Source: Gammaproteobacteria bacterium
GTDB taxonomy: Bacteria > Pseudomonadota > Gammaproteobacteria > Enterobacterales > Alteromonadaceae
Direction: 5' to 3'
Assembly: GCA_002401725.1 (NCBI GenBank)
Contig: NVTW01000019.1
Location: forward strand, 13,428 to 49,367
DNA: 35,940 bases
Shown: positions 23,544-34,412 of the stretch, piece after piece
Layout of the letters: each line of letters starts with the position of its first letter
Position numbering within the stretch: the stretch's first letter is position 1
Program-made: the position numbers and the translations under genes
The notes under the pieces: model-generated
The model's database searches: none
Seen by the model: the letters and a program-made list of their open reading frames with translations, nothing else
What the model was told of the DNA's origin: nothing

Positions 23544-24560
23544 ATGGCACAAAAATTTGACGTTTGCGTACTTGGGGCAACAGGACTCGTGGGTAAAACC
23601 ATTATTGAAATTTTAGCAGAGCGTGATTTTCCTATTAATAAACTTTATCCGTTAGCTAGCTCGCGCTCAGCAGGTGAATTTATTGAATTTAATGGCGAAA
23701 GCATTGAAGTGCTTGATGCTGATCATTTTGACTTTAGCCAAACACAGATTGGTTTTTTCTCTGCTGGTGGTTCTGTTTCAGCTAAATTTGCACCATTAGC
23801 CGCTGAAGCAGGTTGTGTGGTTATCGATAATACGTCTGAGTTTCGTTACGACCCTGAAATTCCCCTAGTGGTACCCGAAGTAAATCCACAAGCCTTAGCC
23901 GATTATCGTAATCGCAATATTATTGCTAATCCTAATTGCTCAACCATTCAAATGGTGGTGGCACTAAAACCTATTTATGATGCGGTGGGGATCAGTCGCG
24001 TTAATGTCAGCACTTATCAGTCAGTTTCGGGTGGCGGTAAAGCGGCAATAGATGAATTAGCAAAACAAACTACAGATTTGCTGTCAGGTAAACCTGTTGA
24101 AACTAAAATATTTCCTCGTCAAATTGCTTTTAATGTTATTCCGCAAATTGATGTGTTTCTTGAAAATGGTTACACCAAAGAAGAAATGAAAATGGTCTGG
24201 GAAACACAGAAAATATTAGGGGATGAAAATGTGTTAGTTAATCCTACTGCGGTACGTGTTCCAGTATTTTTTGGTCATGGTGAAGCATTGCATATTGAAA
24301 CTAATTCACCTATTTCTGCTGAAGAAGTTAAAGACTTACTTGCACAAGCTCCGGGCTTAAAAGTGTGTCGTAATGATGAAGATTTTCCTACGCAAATTAG
24401 TGATGCAAGCGGTAATGACGAGACCTTTGTGGGTCGAATTCGTGAAGATATTAGTCATAACCAAGGCATTAATATGTGGATCGTTGCTGATAATGTACGT
24501 AAAGGCGCAGCGACTAACAGTATTCAAATTGCAGAAGTGTTGATCCGCGATTATATGTGA
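23544..24560 (+). CDS. asd: aspartate-semialdehyde dehydrogenase
   Basis: The enzyme reduces aspartyl phosphate to aspartate semialdehyde for lysine, threonine, methionine and cell-wall diaminopimelate synthesis. The NADP-binding GATGLVG motif is at 11-17, the catalytic Cys is in NPNCSTIQ (about 133), SGGGKAAIDEL follows near 165, and His in GHGEALHIE near 245. NVRKGAATNSIQIAE near the C-terminus is typical. The presence of these residues separates it from the Usg paralogue that occupies this position in E. coli. A very strong GGGGAGG ribosome binding site precedes the ATG. It is the second gene after pdxB, with a terminator downstream. Confidence 0.94.
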   Translation: MAQKFDVCVLGATGLVGKTIIEILAERDFPINKLYPLASSRSAGEFIEFNGESIEVLDADHFDFSQTQIGFFSAGGSVSAKFAPLAAEAGCVVIDNTSEFRYDPEIPLVVPEVNPQALADYRNRNIIANPNCSTIQMVVALKPIYDAVGISRVNVSTYQSVSGGGKAAIDELAKQTTDLLSGKPVETKIFPRQIAFNVIPQIDVFLENGYTKEEMKMVWETQKILGDENVLVNPTAVRVPVFFGHGEALHIETNSPISAEEVKDLLAQAPGLKVCRNDEDFPTQISDASGNDETFVGRIREDISHNQGINMWIVADNVRKGAATNSIQIAEVLIRDYM

Positions 24561-24598
24561 TCTTAAATTATATTATTCAAGGATTGAAATAAACAATG

Positions 24599-24635
24599 AA
24601 AGCCAAGTGTCATTATTGATGCTTGGCTTTTTTTT
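24599..24635 (+). terminator. rho-independent terminator after asd
   Basis: AAAGCCAAG (24599-24607) pairs with CTTGGCTTT (24622-24630), followed by a run of T to 24635. The A run on the left would let it act on the other strand too. Confidence 0.85.
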
Positions 24636-24676
24636 AGCCGTTTTAATGAAACTAGCATCTTCAAGCTGAGCATGTA

Positions 24677-24682
24677 TATAAT
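24677..24682 (+). promoter_or_regulatory. candidate -10 box of the RND efflux operon
   Basis: TATAAT lies 64 bp before the first gene of the operon; no clear -35 box is seen. No operator or divergent regulator gene is present next to it. Confidence 0.35.
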
Positions 24683-24745
24683 AGCTTTTTAATAGTAAAG
24701 CACATCGATTAAAGCCCATTGATTTAAAATCAGGAAAATAATTAT

Positions 24746-25963
24746 ATGACCTCAAACTCAGATCCTTCTGCTGCGCTTCTGAGCAATTTTATCAGATCAA
24801 TTCGTGCACAAATCAGCAAACGACCGCTAGCATATTCGGCAATTTTGGTTTTGCTGATTTTACTTTATTTTATTTCATCCTCTGATTCTTCTATTCAAGT
24901 AAGTAAAACAAAAAAAACAGCCATTTTAGCCTCAGCAACGCCAGTGACTGTTGCTAAGGTTAAACAAGGAAATTTAACTATCTATCAACAAGCGCTTGGT
25001 GTGGTAACACCATTAAATACCGTTAAAGTGAGCAGTCGCGTTGATGGACAATTAATGTATATTGCCTTTAAAGAAGGTCAATTAATAAATAAAGGTGATT
25101 TATTGGCGCAAATAGATCCTGAACCCTTTAAAGTGCAATTAAAATTAGCGCAAGGACAGTTAAAGCTTAATCGTGCTTTGTTAAATACAGCTCAACAAGC
25201 GCTAATTCGTTATCAAAAATTACTTATTCAAGATTCTATTTCGCTACAAGTGGTTGAAAATAAAGAATTACAAGTGCATCAATATCAATCAGCAGTGCAG
25301 GCCAATTTAGCTGCGGTGACTAACGCTAAATTAAAACTTAAATACGCAAAAATTCAGGCGCCTATCAGTGGTCAGCTTGGTTTTCGCCAAGTAGATGCCG
25401 GCAATATTGTGCAAGCATCAGCTCGTAAAAGTATTGTTACTATTACACAATTAGATCCTATTTCGGTAATTTTCCCTATTCCTGAAGATAATTTACCGCA
25501 AGTACTTAAATTATTGGCGAGTGACAAAACTATTAATGTTACTTTGTATGATCGTGATTTAAGCCATCAACTTGTGCAAGGGCACTTACTTGCCAGTGAT
25601 AACCAAATAGATCCAACCACAGGAACCATTAAACTTAAAGCTGAGTTTAATAACTCTGACGGGCGTTTATTTGCTAATCAATTTGTTAATGTAAAAATGG
25701 CGGTTGAAACCCGTAAAAATATTTTATTGATCCCTACTGCAGCAATACAGCGTGGTGTTCAGGGTAGTTTTGTTTATGTTGTTAATAACGATCATAGTGT
25801 TAAAGTAACCACAGTGAAATTAGGGGCAAGCCAAGGAGATATCAGTGAAGTGATTGCCGGCTTATCATTAACTAATATTGTGGTCGTGGAAGGTGGCGAT
25901 AGCCTGCGTGATGGTGCAAAAATAAATGTAGTTGTTCGCCAGCCAATCGCTAGATCACATTAG
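24746..25963 (+). CDS. RND efflux periplasmic adaptor subunit (MdtA/MuxA type)
   Basis: The adaptor links the inner-membrane RND pump to the outer-membrane channel. Residues about 28-45 form a membrane anchor (LAYSAILVLLILLYFISSS). The biotinyl-lipoyl halves are VSSRVDGQL...EGQLINKGDLLAQIDPEPFK (near 95-125) and KIQAPISGQLGFRQVDAGNIV (near 200), flanking an alpha-helical hairpin (125-195). A beta-barrel and membrane-proximal domain follow. The length of 405 aa is normal. The ATG has CAGGAAAA 8 nt upstream. It is first in a four-gene operon, 6 bp before the first pump gene. The adaptor/RND/RND/outer-membrane-factor order matches MuxABC-OpmB of Pseudomonas and, for the first three, MdtABC of E. 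coli. Confidence 0.93.
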   Translation: MTSNSDPSAALLSNFIRSIRAQISKRPLAYSAILVLLILLYFISSSDSSIQVSKTKKTAILASATPVTVAKVKQGNLTIYQQALGVVTPLNTVKVSSRVDGQLMYIAFKEGQLINKGDLLAQIDPEPFKVQLKLAQGQLKLNRALLNTAQQALIRYQKLLIQDSISLQVVENKELQVHQYQSAVQANLAAVTNAKLKLKYAKIQAPISGQLGFRQVDAGNIVQASARKSIVTITQLDPISVIFPIPEDNLPQVLKLLASDKTINVTLYDRDLSHQLVQGHLLASDNQIDPTTGTIKLKAEFNNSDGRLFANQFVNVKMAVETRKNILLIPTAAIQRGVQGSFVYVVNNDHSVKVTTVKLGASQGDISEVIAGLSLTNIVVVEGGDSLRDGAKINVVVRQPIARSH

Positions 25964-25969
25964 ATCATT

Positions 25970-28900
25970 ATGAACTTTTCTCGTTTATTTATTCTTCGTC
26001 CTATAGCAACGTCATTGCTGATGATTGCCATTTTGTTAGTGGGATTATTCGCCTATCGTTTATTGCCGGTATCTGCGTTACCGAAATTTGATTATCCGAT
26101 CATTCAAGTGGTTACTTTGTATCCCGGTGCAAGCCCTCAAGTGGTTACAGCTACCATTACCGCACCGCTTGAGCGGCAGTTTGGTCGCATTCCAGGGTTA
26201 ATACAAATGTCGTCAACCAGCTCTGGCGGAGCTTCAATTATTACCTTGCAATTTTCACTCGATTTAGCACTTGATATTGCCGAGCAAGATGTACAAGCGG
26301 CGATTAATGGTGCGATCAGTTTATTACCCCGCGATTTACCGCAGCGACCCATTTACAGTAAAATTAATCCTGCCGATCCTGCGATCATGACGTTAGCGCT
26401 TAGCTCTGCCACGTTACCTTTGCCAGAATTACAGCAAATGGCTGAATCAAGGTTAACGGCAAAAATTGCCCAGTTAACTGGGGTTGGTTTAGTCAGTATT
26501 AGTGGTGGTCAGCGACCCGCTATTCGCATTCAAGCAAATCCAAACGCACTGGCGGCTTATCAACTTTCGTTGGATGATGTGCGCATTGCCGTTAACAATG
26601 CTAATTCTAATCTTGCTAAAGGTGGTTTTGACGGCCCAAATCAAGCATCGAGTATTAATGCTAACGGGCAACTTAAATCTGTTGAAGAATTTAATCAGCT
26701 TATTCTTGCTTACCGCAACGGTGCGGCGGTACACATCGCTGATGTTGCCACGGTGATCAACGGTGCTGAAAATGTTCAACTTGCGGCATGGGCAAATGAT
26801 AAAGCGGCGTTGATTGTTAATATTCAACGTCAAAACGATGCTAATGTTATTGAAGTAGTTGATCGTATTAAACAATTATTACCCATTTTAAAAGCTTCTT
26901 TGCCGCAAGCAGTCGATGTAAGTGTGTTAAGCGATCGCACCGAAACCATTCGCGCTTCGGTAGATGATGTGCGTTTTGAATTATTATTGGCGATTGCCTT
27001 GGTGGTTATGGTTATTTTTGTGTTTTTACGCAATCCAGTGGCGACTATTATTCCGAGTGTTGCTGTGCCGTTATCACTTATTGGCACGTTTGCCGTGATG
27101 TACTTGGCCGGGTTTTCAATAAATAATTTGACCTTAATGGCGTTGATCGTCGCCACTGGTTTTGTGGTTGATGATGCCATTGTGATGATCGAAAACATTA
27201 TGCGCCATATTGAAGCGGGTGAGCCGCCTCTCGAAGCGGCAATTAAAGGGGCAAGCCAGATAGGTTTCACCATTATTTCATTAACCGTTTCTTTAATTGC
27301 GGTGTTGATCCCTTTGTTGTTTATGGGCGATGTTATTGGTCGTTTGTTTCGTGAATTTGCTATCACTTTATCAGTTGCCATTTTAATTTCAGCGTTAGTG
27401 TCATTAACGTTAACGCCAATGATGTGCGCACGGTTATTGAAAAATAAACCCAAACGACCTAAGGAGCAGTTATATCATGATCAAAATAGTTTGTTTGAGC
27501 GTATTACTCGCTACTACGGTGTTAAGCTAACGTGGGTATTGGCACGTAAAAATGCCACCTTGATGGTTGCTTTAGCAACATTGATATTAACCGTACTTTT
27601 GTATATGTATATTCCGAAAGGTTTTTTTCCTATTCAAGATACCGCCGCCATTCAGGGTATTTCACAAGCGCCTGAAAGCATTTCATTTAGTGCTATGGCG
27701 AAACGTCAGCAGGCATTAGCTAAGGTGATTTTAACCGACCCTGCGGTGAAAAACTTATCCTCATTTATTGGTGTTGATAGTAGTAATTCAACACTTAATT
27801 CTGGGCGGATAATGATTTATTTAAAACCATTATCGCAACGCGACGCCAGTGCTAATGAAGTAATACAACGATTAAAAATGGCACTACTTAAGGTTGATGG
27901 CATTAAATTGTTTATGCAGCCAGTGCAAGATTTGACCGTTGAATATCAAATTAGCCGCACCCAATACCAACTTTCACTTGAAGATGCAGATATTGATATT
28001 TTACGTGCTTGGGTACCTAAATTAGTACAACAATTGGCTCAACAACCACAGTTTGCTGATGTCACTAGCGATCAACAAGAGCGCGGCTTACAAGCTTATG
28101 TTGATATTGACAGAGCGTTGGCAGGTCGTTTAGGGATAACGTCTTTAGCCATTGAGAATGCCTTATACAATGCTTTTGGTCAACGGCAAGTCAGTACCTT
28201 GTTTACTTCCAGTAGCCAGCAACGAGTGATCCTTGAAGTTAAAGGAAAATATAGCCAAGGTCTTGATGCGCTAAATAATATTTATCTGAGTGTGAAAAAT
28301 ACTAATTCAAGCACTCAATCAAGTAATCATTCAGGCGTTAATATTAAAGCTCGGCAGATCCCTTTATCGGCGATTGCCAAAATTAGCGAGCGCATTGCAC
28401 CATTATCTATCACCAGAATTGGTCAATTTCCTGCCGCCACTATTTCCTTTAATCTTGCTGATGGTTATTCTCTTGATAGCGCTATTACTGCGGTTGAAAA
28501 AAGCCAACAACAGCTCAACTTACCCGCCAGTATGCAATTAAAATTTCAAGGGTCGGCATTGGCATTTCGTGCGTCATTATCGAGTCAATTATTGTTGATA
28601 TTATCGGCAATTATTACCGTTTATATTGTCTTAGGAGTGCTGTATGAAAGCTATATTCATCCGGTAACTATTTTATCGAGTTTACCTTCTGCTGGTGTCG
28701 GTGCTTTATTGGCGCTAATGATCTCAGGAAACGAGCTTAATGTTATCTCAATTATCGGTATTATTTTGTTGATCGGTATTGTGATGAAGAATGCCATTAT
28801 GATCATAGATTTTGCTATTGATGCTCAGCGCCAGCAGGGATTACCCGCAGAGCAAGCAATATATCAAGCTTGCTTGTTACGTTTTCGACCCATTATGATG

Positions 28901-29146
28901 ACTTCGATGGCGGCTTTGCTCGCCGCATTACCGTTAATGTTCGGCTCGGGAGTTGGCTCAGAACTAAGACATCCGTTAGGTATTACTTTAGTGGGTGGTT
29001 TGTTAGTAAGCCAAATGCTAACGCTATTTACCACGCCAGTGATATATCTATTATTTGAGCGTTTAGCGGGCAATAAAGAACACAGTAGCAAACAAGAGAT
29101 TGAAGCAAATATTCCTGCGCAGAGTTCGCAAGGAAAAGTGCTTTAA
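25970..29146 (+). CDS. RND efflux permease, MdtB/MuxB type
   Basis: This is a 12-helix proton-driven RND transporter of the inner membrane with two large periplasmic loops. It has the N-terminal [32 protein letters not shown], the proton-relay pair Asp401-Asp402 in [17 protein letters not shown], and a second-half [16 protein letters not shown] with the conserved Lys. The 1058 aa length fits. It starts 6 bp after the adaptor gene and is followed 13 bp later by a second RND gene of a distinct subtype, so the pump is probably a B2C-type heterotrimer. Substrates (for Mdt/Mux systems: novobiocin, bile salts, beta-lactams and others) cannot be read from sequence. Confidence 0.93.
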   Translation: MNFSRLFILRPIATSLLMIAILLVGLFAYRLLPVSALPKFDYPIIQVVTLYPGASPQVVTATITAPLERQFGRIPGLIQMSSTSSGGASIITLQFSLDLALDIAEQDVQAAINGAISLLPRDLPQRPIYSKINPADPAIMTLALSSATLPLPELQQMAESRLTAKIAQLTGVGLVSISGGQRPAIRIQANPNALAAYQLSLDDVRIAVNNANSNLAKGGFDGPNQASSINANGQLKSVEEFNQLILAYRNGAAVHIADVATVINGAENVQLAAWANDKAALIVNIQRQNDANVIEVVDRIKQLLPILKASLPQAVDVSVLSDRTETIRASVDDVRFELLLAIALVVMVIFVFLRNPVATIIPSVAVPLSLIGTFAVMYLAGFSINNLTLMALIVATGFVVDDAIVMIENIMRHIEAGEPPLEAAIKGASQIGFTIISLTVSLIAVLIPLLFMGDVIGRLFREFAITLSVAILISALVSLTLTPMMCARLLKNKPKRPKEQLYHDQNSLFERITRYYGVKLTWVLARKNATLMVALATLILTVLLYMYIPKGFFPIQDTAAIQGISQAPESISFSAMAKRQQALAKVILTDPAVKNLSSFIGVDSSNSTLNSGRIMIYLKPLSQRDASANEVIQRLKMALLKVDGIKLFMQPVQDLTVEYQISRTQYQLSLEDADIDILRAWVPKLVQQLAQQPQFADVTSDQQERGLQAYVDIDRALAGRLGITSLAIENALYNAFGQRQVSTLFTSSSQQRVILEVKGKYSQGLDALNNIYLSVKNTNSSTQSSNHSGVNIKARQIPLSAIAKISERIAPLSITRIGQFPAATISFNLADGYSLDSAITAVEKSQQQLNLPASMQLKFQGSALAFRASLSSQLLLILSAIITVYIVLGVLYESYIHPVTILSSLPSAGVGALLALMISGNELNVISIIGIILLIGIVMKNAIMIIDFAIDAQRQQGLPAEQAIYQACLLRFRPIMMTSMAALLAALPLMFGSGVGSELRHPLGITLVGGLLVSQMLTLFTTPVIYLLFERLAGNKEHSSKQEIEANIPAQSSQGKVL

Positions 29147-29159
29147 TGGCTATCTTTTT

Positions 29160-32100
29160 ATGAATTTTTCAGCGCCTTTTATTCATCGACCTGTTGCAAC
29201 TACGCTGCTGACTATCGGTTTAATGCTAATAGGTACTGTTGCCTTATATTTATTGCCGATTGCACCTTTACCTCGGGTTGATATTCCCACCATTAAAATA
29301 CGCGCGGTGCTACCCGGTGCTAGCCCTGAAACTATGGCGGTATCAGTAACTAAACCCTTAGAGCATTTTTTAGGTCGTATTGCTGGTATTACCGAAATGA
29401 CCTCGGTAAGCGGACAAGGTAAAAGTAAAATTGTTTTACAGTTTGATTTACAACGTGATATTAATGGTGCTGCTCGTGACGTTCAAGCCGCATTAAATGC
29501 CGCACAAAGCTTATTGCCTCGCGGAATGCCAACGAATCCTAGTTATCGCAAGGTTAATCCTGCTGATGCACCGGTGATGATCTTGGGGCTGACCTCAGAT
29601 ACGATGACTTCAGGGCAAATGTATGATGTTGCCTCAACGATTATTGCGCAAAAATTATCACAATTACGCGGTGTTGGCGAAGTTGAAATTGGCGGCAGTT
29701 CATTGCCTGCGGTACGAGTAGAGTTAAACCCTAAACCCTTAAATAACTATGGTATTAAGTTTGAGAACGTCCGCAAGGCCATTGTTGGTGCGAATGCTAA
29801 CTTACCGCAAGGCTCACTTGAACAAGGTGATAGCCACTGGCAAATTAATGTTGATGGTCAGGCAAAAACGGCAGAGCAATATTTACCGATCATTGTTGGT
29901 TATAACAACAATGGTACTTCAGTTAAACTTGGTGATGTTGCCAATGTGGTTGATTCAGTCAGAGATATTCGTAATGCTGGGTTAGCTAACTCAAAATCGG
30001 CCGTATTAGTCATTATTAGGCGAGAACCTAATGCTAATATCATTAAAACCGTTGATAGTATTAGTAAAATATTACCAACCTTGCAAGCTTCAATACCCTC
30101 AGCATTAAATGTTGAGGTGATGATGGAACGTACCTCTACGGTGCGTGCGTCAATGCGTGATGCGGGGCACACGTTAATTATTGCGGTAATACTAGTGACT
30201 TTAGTGGTGTTGTTATTTTTACGCAATGCGCGCGCAGCTTTAATACCTATGGTCGCTGTACCCGTTTCTTTGGTGTCTACTTTTTCAGTAATGTATTTAT
30301 TAAATTATAACCTAGATAATTTATCCTTGATGGCGCTGACTATTGTGGTGGGTTTTGTGGTTGATGATACCATTGTGGTGTTGGAAAATATTACTCGCCA
30401 TATTGAAAACGGCTTATCGCCCAAAGCTGCGGCTTTAGTGGGTGCTAAAGAAGTCAGTTCAACGGTTTTCTCGATGACTTTAGTGTTAATTTCAGTATTT
30501 ATTCCAATGTTATTAATGGGCGGTTATGTTGGCTTATTTGTACGAGAATTTGCCGTTACTTTGTCGGTTGCCATTCTGATTTCTTTGGTGGTTGCGTTAA
30601 CCACCGCGCCAATGATGTGCGCCTATCTACTTAAAAGTGCGCCTAAGCAAAATAAAGATCAAAGCAAACTCCAACATGGTTATCTTTATCAATGGAGTGA
30701 ACGTGGGCTTGACGCGCTGTTACGCGGTTACGCGTCGAGTTTAACTTGGGTGCTTAAACATACACGTTTTACGCTACTAATACTGTTAGCTACTATTTTA
30801 TTGAATGTTTATTTATATGCACATATCTCGAAAGGTTATTTTCCGGTGCAAGATACTGGACAAATTACCGGTAGTTTACAAGGTGATCAAACGATTTCTT
30901 TTACTAAGATGAAAGAAAAGTTAGCTGATTTTATTGAACTTATTGCCGCTGATCCGGCGGTGGAAAATGTCGTTGGTTTTACTGGCGGCGGGCAACGTAA
31001 TGCGGGTGATGTGTTTATTATGCTAAAACCTTTATCCGTTAGGAAACAAAATGCAACTGAGGTGGTTAAACGTTTACGAGCAAAAATAAATAATGTTGCT
31101 GGCGCGTCATTATTTTTAAAACCTGTGCAAGATATTCGCATGGGCGGCAGGCGTAGTCGTTCCTCTTATCAATACACAATTCAATCGGATGATCTTGCTC
31201 AATTGCGGTTATGGGAACCACGCATTCGTCAAGCATTGGCAAAATTACCCGAGCTTATTGATGTTGATATAGCCGTACAAAATAAAGCTTTGCAAACCAC
31301 ACTTTATGTTGATAGAGATATTGCTGCCCGTATGGGTATTACCGCGAAAGACATTGATACCTTATTGAAAAATGCCTTTTCTCAGCGCTCTGTTTCAACT
31401 ATTTATCAACCGTTAAATCAATATCGTGTGGTCATGGGAATTGCGCCTGAATATGCGCAATCACCACAAGCACTCAAGCATCTTTATCTCACCAGTAGGC
31501 AAGGTAAAATAGTGCCGTTAACTATGGTAGCAAGCTACCAACAAAATGTTACCGCATTAAGTGTCAGTCATTTTGCGCAACTCCCCGCAACGACCATTTC
31601 GTTTAATCGTGCTGAGGGCATTTCATTATCAGAGGCAACGCAAGCGATCAATAGAGCGATGCGTAATCTTGCCGTACCAACAACGGTGCGCGGTAGTTAT
31701 CAGGGGTCTGCGAAAGCGTTTAAAAAAATGTTGAAACAACAGCCTATTTTAGTACTTGCAGCCTTTCTTACTTTATATATTGTGTTAGGCGTACTTTATG
31801 AAAGTTTAATTCATCCGTTAACGATATTATCAACATTACCTTCTGCTGGAGTTGGTGCATTGTTAGCCTTAATGTTATTTGATAGTGACTTTAATGTCAT
31901 CGCGATGATCGGCATTTTTATGCTGGTAGGCATAGTGATGAAAAATGCCATTATGATGATCGATTTTGCCCTTGCCAGTCAGCGTACGGGCAATATTTCT
32001 CCTAAAGATGCTATTTTTGAAGCGTGTTTATTACGTTTTCGTCCTATTTTAATGACTTCATTGGCGGCATTGCTTGCGGCAATTCCGTTGGCTTTAGGGC

Positions 32101-32318
32101 AAGGCGACGGTGCTGAAATGCGGCAACCACTGGGCATTGCCATTGGTGGTGGTTTAATTATGAGTCAATTACTTACTCTGTATACTACGCCAGTGGTTTA
32201 TATTTATCTCGATAGATTTGGTACTTGGTTACGTCGTTTTCGCCATGTTGATAAGCAAACTAAGTCAGCTAAGTCAATCAAAGCAGAAAATAACTTGTTG
32301 GAGAACTCAACACCATGA
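29160..32318 (+). CDS. RND efflux permease, MdtC/MuxC type
   Basis: The second RND transporter of the operon. The frame runs further upstream into the previous gene, but the ATG at 29160 gives the standard MNFSAPFIHRPVATTLLTIGL N-terminus and 1052 aa. Asp402-Asp403 in GFVVDDTIVVLENITRH form the proton relay, and [16 protein letters not shown] repeats in the second half. It resembles its neighbour but is clearly diverged from it, as MdtC is from MdtB, so it is an ancient paralogue, not a recent duplication. It overlaps the following gene by 4 bp. Confidence 0.93.
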   Translation: MNFSAPFIHRPVATTLLTIGLMLIGTVALYLLPIAPLPRVDIPTIKIRAVLPGASPETMAVSVTKPLEHFLGRIAGITEMTSVSGQGKSKIVLQFDLQRDINGAARDVQAALNAAQSLLPRGMPTNPSYRKVNPADAPVMILGLTSDTMTSGQMYDVASTIIAQKLSQLRGVGEVEIGGSSLPAVRVELNPKPLNNYGIKFENVRKAIVGANANLPQGSLEQGDSHWQINVDGQAKTAEQYLPIIVGYNNNGTSVKLGDVANVVDSVRDIRNAGLANSKSAVLVIIRREPNANIIKTVDSISKILPTLQASIPSALNVEVMMERTSTVRASMRDAGHTLIIAVILVTLVVLLFLRNARAALIPMVAVPVSLVSTFSVMYLLNYNLDNLSLMALTIVVGFVVDDTIVVLENITRHIENGLSPKAAALVGAKEVSSTVFSMTLVLISVFIPMLLMGGYVGLFVREFAVTLSVAILISLVVALTTAPMMCAYLLKSAPKQNKDQSKLQHGYLYQWSERGLDALLRGYASSLTWVLKHTRFTLLILLATILLNVYLYAHISKGYFPVQDTGQITGSLQGDQTISFTKMKEKLADFIELIAADPAVENVVGFTGGGQRNAGDVFIMLKPLSVRKQNATEVVKRLRAKINNVAGASLFLKPVQDIRMGGRRSRSSYQYTIQSDDLAQLRLWEPRIRQALAKLPELIDVDIAVQNKALQTTLYVDRDIAARMGITAKDIDTLLKNAFSQRSVSTIYQPLNQYRVVMGIAPEYAQSPQALKHLYLTSRQGKIVPLTMVASYQQNVTALSVSHFAQLPATTISFNRAEGISLSEATQAINRAMRNLAVPTTVRGSYQGSAKAFKKMLKQQPILVLAAFLTLYIVLGVLYESLIHPLTILSTLPSAGVGALLALMLFDSDFNVIAMIGIFMLVGIVMKNAIMMIDFALASQRTGNISPKDAIFEACLLRFRPILMTSLAALLAAIPLALGQGDGAEMRQPLGIAIGGGLIMSQLLTLYTTPVVYIYLDRFGTWLRRFRHVDKQTKSAKSIKAENNLLENSTP

Positions 32319-33736
32319 GTTATATAACCATCGGTAACAATATTTTGAATAAAAACACCCGTAAACGTTATCTGTTTCGAACACTTTCTATAGTGGCAAT
32401 AGCGTTACTCAATAACGCTTGCACTACCCTTGGACCCGATTATAAACGTCCGAGTATGACCTTGCCTGATCATTATAAAGAAGCAGCGCAGCAAGCTCAT
32501 CAAGCAACAAAATCGACTTCCGTAAATAATATTGATGTTACTGCGCAGTGGTGGCAAGTTTATAGCGATGAACTACTTAATAACTTGTTAGCGCAAGTTG
32601 AAGTTGATAATTATGCACTGCAAGCAGTTGCGGCGAGAGCCAAGCAGGCGAGAGCGCTTTTTGATATCAGTAAAGCTCAGCAATCACCCACTGTTTTTGT
32701 TGGCGGTCGTAATGATTTTGGCTTAGTCGCCACTTGGGAAGTTGATTTGTGGGGTCGTATTCAACGCGAAGTTGAAGCCAGTGATGCTACCGCACAAGCA
32801 AATATCGCTGATTATGCGGCAGCAAAATTATCACTGCAAGCACAATTAGCGCAAAACTATTTTCTATTACGTGTTAAAGATGCTGATATTGCATTATTGC
32901 AATCAACACTAAACTCGTATCAACAATCATTGCAAATCACCAAAAATAAATATGCAATGGGAGTTTTGGGTCGAATTGATGTGGCGCAAGCGCAAGCACA
33001 ATTAAGCACTACGCAAGTGCAAATGCATAACGTTGCCGTAAATCGTACCCAGTTAGAGCATGCAATAGCTTTATTATTAGGTAAAACTCCTGCTGATTTT
33101 TCTATTAAAGCAGCAGAAATGCACCTAGCTATACCAACCATGCCGATTATTCCTGATGATTTACCCGCAAATCTGTTAATTCATCGCCCTGATATTGCGG
33201 CTGCTGAAAGACGAATGGCAGCCGCTAGTGCTCAAATTGGTGTTGCGGCGGCAGCGGCTTATCCGGCGTTAGAACTTGTTGCTGGGATAAGTATTCGTAA
33301 AATTTTTCTTGGTGGTGGTGAATTATTTGCGCCTATTTATACCGCAGGCGGCACCAAGGCAACTAATTCTCAGGCTGAAGCTGCTTATGTTGAGGTAGTT
33401 GCTAATTATCGACAAACTGTACTGAATGGTTTTCGAGAAGTGGAAGATAATTTGTCAACGCTGCGAATTCTTAGCCAAGCGGCAAAAGCGCAACATGAGG
33501 CTGTTAAGGCGAGCCGTAAGGTGGTTGAAATATCAAAAAACAAATACCAAGCAGGAGTGATTGATCATCAGTCGATTATTATTGAACAGGCGTTTGCGCT
33601 CAATAATGAGCGCAGTGCATTATCTATTTTAGCGCGTCGCCTTGTTGCTAGTGTTGATTTAATCAAAGCACTTGGCGGTGGTTGGCAAGCTGATGTTTTA
33701 AGTGAAAAGCAAGGCACCGCAAAAAGCAAAGAGTAA
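32315..33736 (+). CDS. outer-membrane efflux lipoprotein, NodT/OprM family
   Basis: The channel subunit of the pump. An N-terminal signal with a lipobox-like NNAC (Cys near residue 36) followed by TTLGPDYKRP marks it as a lipoprotein of the NodT family. The helical parts are well preserved: QARALFDISKAQ, WEVDLWGRIQREVEA, LLIHRPDIAAAERRMAAASAQIGVA and NGFREVEDNL. The two segments between them that form the beta-barrel hairpins are shorter than usual, roughly 20 and 10-15 residues by comparison with remembered family members. It starts within the RND stop codon (ATGA). The reading frame is intact throughout. Confidence 0.9.
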   Translation: MSYITIGNNILNKNTRKRYLFRTLSIVAIALLNNACTTLGPDYKRPSMTLPDHYKEAAQQAHQATKSTSVNNIDVTAQWWQVYSDELLNNLLAQVEVDNYALQAVAARAKQARALFDISKAQQSPTVFVGGRNDFGLVATWEVDLWGRIQREVEASDATAQANIADYAAAKLSLQAQLAQNYFLLRVKDADIALLQSTLNSYQQSLQITKNKYAMGVLGRIDVAQAQAQLSTTQVQMHNVAVNRTQLEHAIALLLGKTPADFSIKAAEMHLAIPTMPIIPDDLPANLLIHRPDIAAAERRMAAASAQIGVAAAAAYPALELVAGISIRKIFLGGGELFAPIYTAGGTKATNSQAEAAYVEVVANYRQTVLNGFREVEDNLSTLRILSQAAKAQHEAVKASRKVVEISKNKYQAGVIDHQSIIIEQAFALNNERSALSILARRLVASVDLIKALGGGWQADVLSEKQGTAKSKE

Positions 33737-33769
33737 AAGAGTACAATTAAAAGCGTTAATAAAAAGCAT

Positions 33770-34309
33770 TTAAAAACGCATTGAAACCGTTAAACCAGCA
33801 CTATGAGTGTCTGCCCAAGGTATTAGCTGTACTTTATTGTTAAACGCATCAGTAAAATACCAACCGCTAGTACTACCGATAGCGGCGCCAACGACGACGT
33901 CATACCAATGGTGTTTTCTAGCTTTAACGCGACCAACAGCGGTTAACGTTGCCAAGGCATAAGCCGGAGCGCCAATTTGCCAACCGTAACGCTTATAAAG
34001 CGTGGTTGCAGAAGCAAATGCTGCTGAAGTATGTCCCGATGGAAAGCTATCGTTACCACTGTTATCAGGGCGTTGTTCATTAAATGTTTGTTTTCCTATA
34101 AACGCCATACTTTCAGCGCCAGCAATGCTATAAGTTGCTTGGCGAAAACCTTGCCAATCGCTCTTAGCAACGGGTAATAACAGTGCTGTTGCCGCTAAAG
34201 TATTAACACTATAATTACTGATGTTTTTCCAAGTATTATTACTGATCGCATTAGCAGAAACGGTGAAGAATAATAGGCTTACAATGCTGATTGAATGGCT
34301 TATTTTCAT
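33770..34309 (-). CDS. exported PAP2-family phosphatase
   Basis: A signal peptide (1-21, SANA) is followed by the three phosphatidic-acid-phosphatase motifs: KQTFNEQRP (73-81), PSGH (90-93) and R-x5-H-x3-D (Arg127, His133, Asp137). The enzyme would remove phosphate from lipid phosphates such as undecaprenyl pyrophosphate or lysophosphatidate, or be a non-specific acid phosphatase. The 179 aa length is short, and the C-terminus ends LTVSMRF, with Phe last. The AAGGAAC ribosome binding site supports the start. It converges on the efflux operon and is downstream of the kinase-like gene. Confidence 0.88.
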   Translation of the reverse strand: MKISHSISIVSLLFFTVSANAISNNTWKNISNYSVNTLAATALLLPVAKSDWQGFRQATYSIAGAESMAFIGKQTFNEQRPDNSGNDSFPSGHTSAAFASATTLYKRYGWQIGAPAYALATLTAVGRVKARKHHWYDVVVGAAIGSTSGWYFTDAFNNKVQLIPWADTHSAGLTVSMRF

Positions 34310-34412
34310 TATTGTTCCTTTATTTGTTAGGTTTATCTATTCTCTTTAATTATTCTCTGAACTGGTTATAGACACAACAACTCGTACCATGATTATAGAG
34401 GACTAATCTTAA

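Noticed and set aside
26489-27453. Long minus-strand open frames inside the first RND gene (26489-26875, 26830-27453)
   Set aside because: Antisense shadows of a conserved coding sequence; the translations look like no protein family and lack start signals.
25970-32318. The two RND genes as a recent tandem duplication
   Set aside because: They differ throughout, and each matches a distinct MdtB/MdtC (MuxB/MuxC) type; tandem non-identical pairs are normal for these pumps.
33757-33779. GCGTT/AACGC pair between the efflux operon and the PAP2 gene as a terminator
   Set aside because: Only five base pairs, with a 13-nt or longer loop and no clear T tract on either strand.
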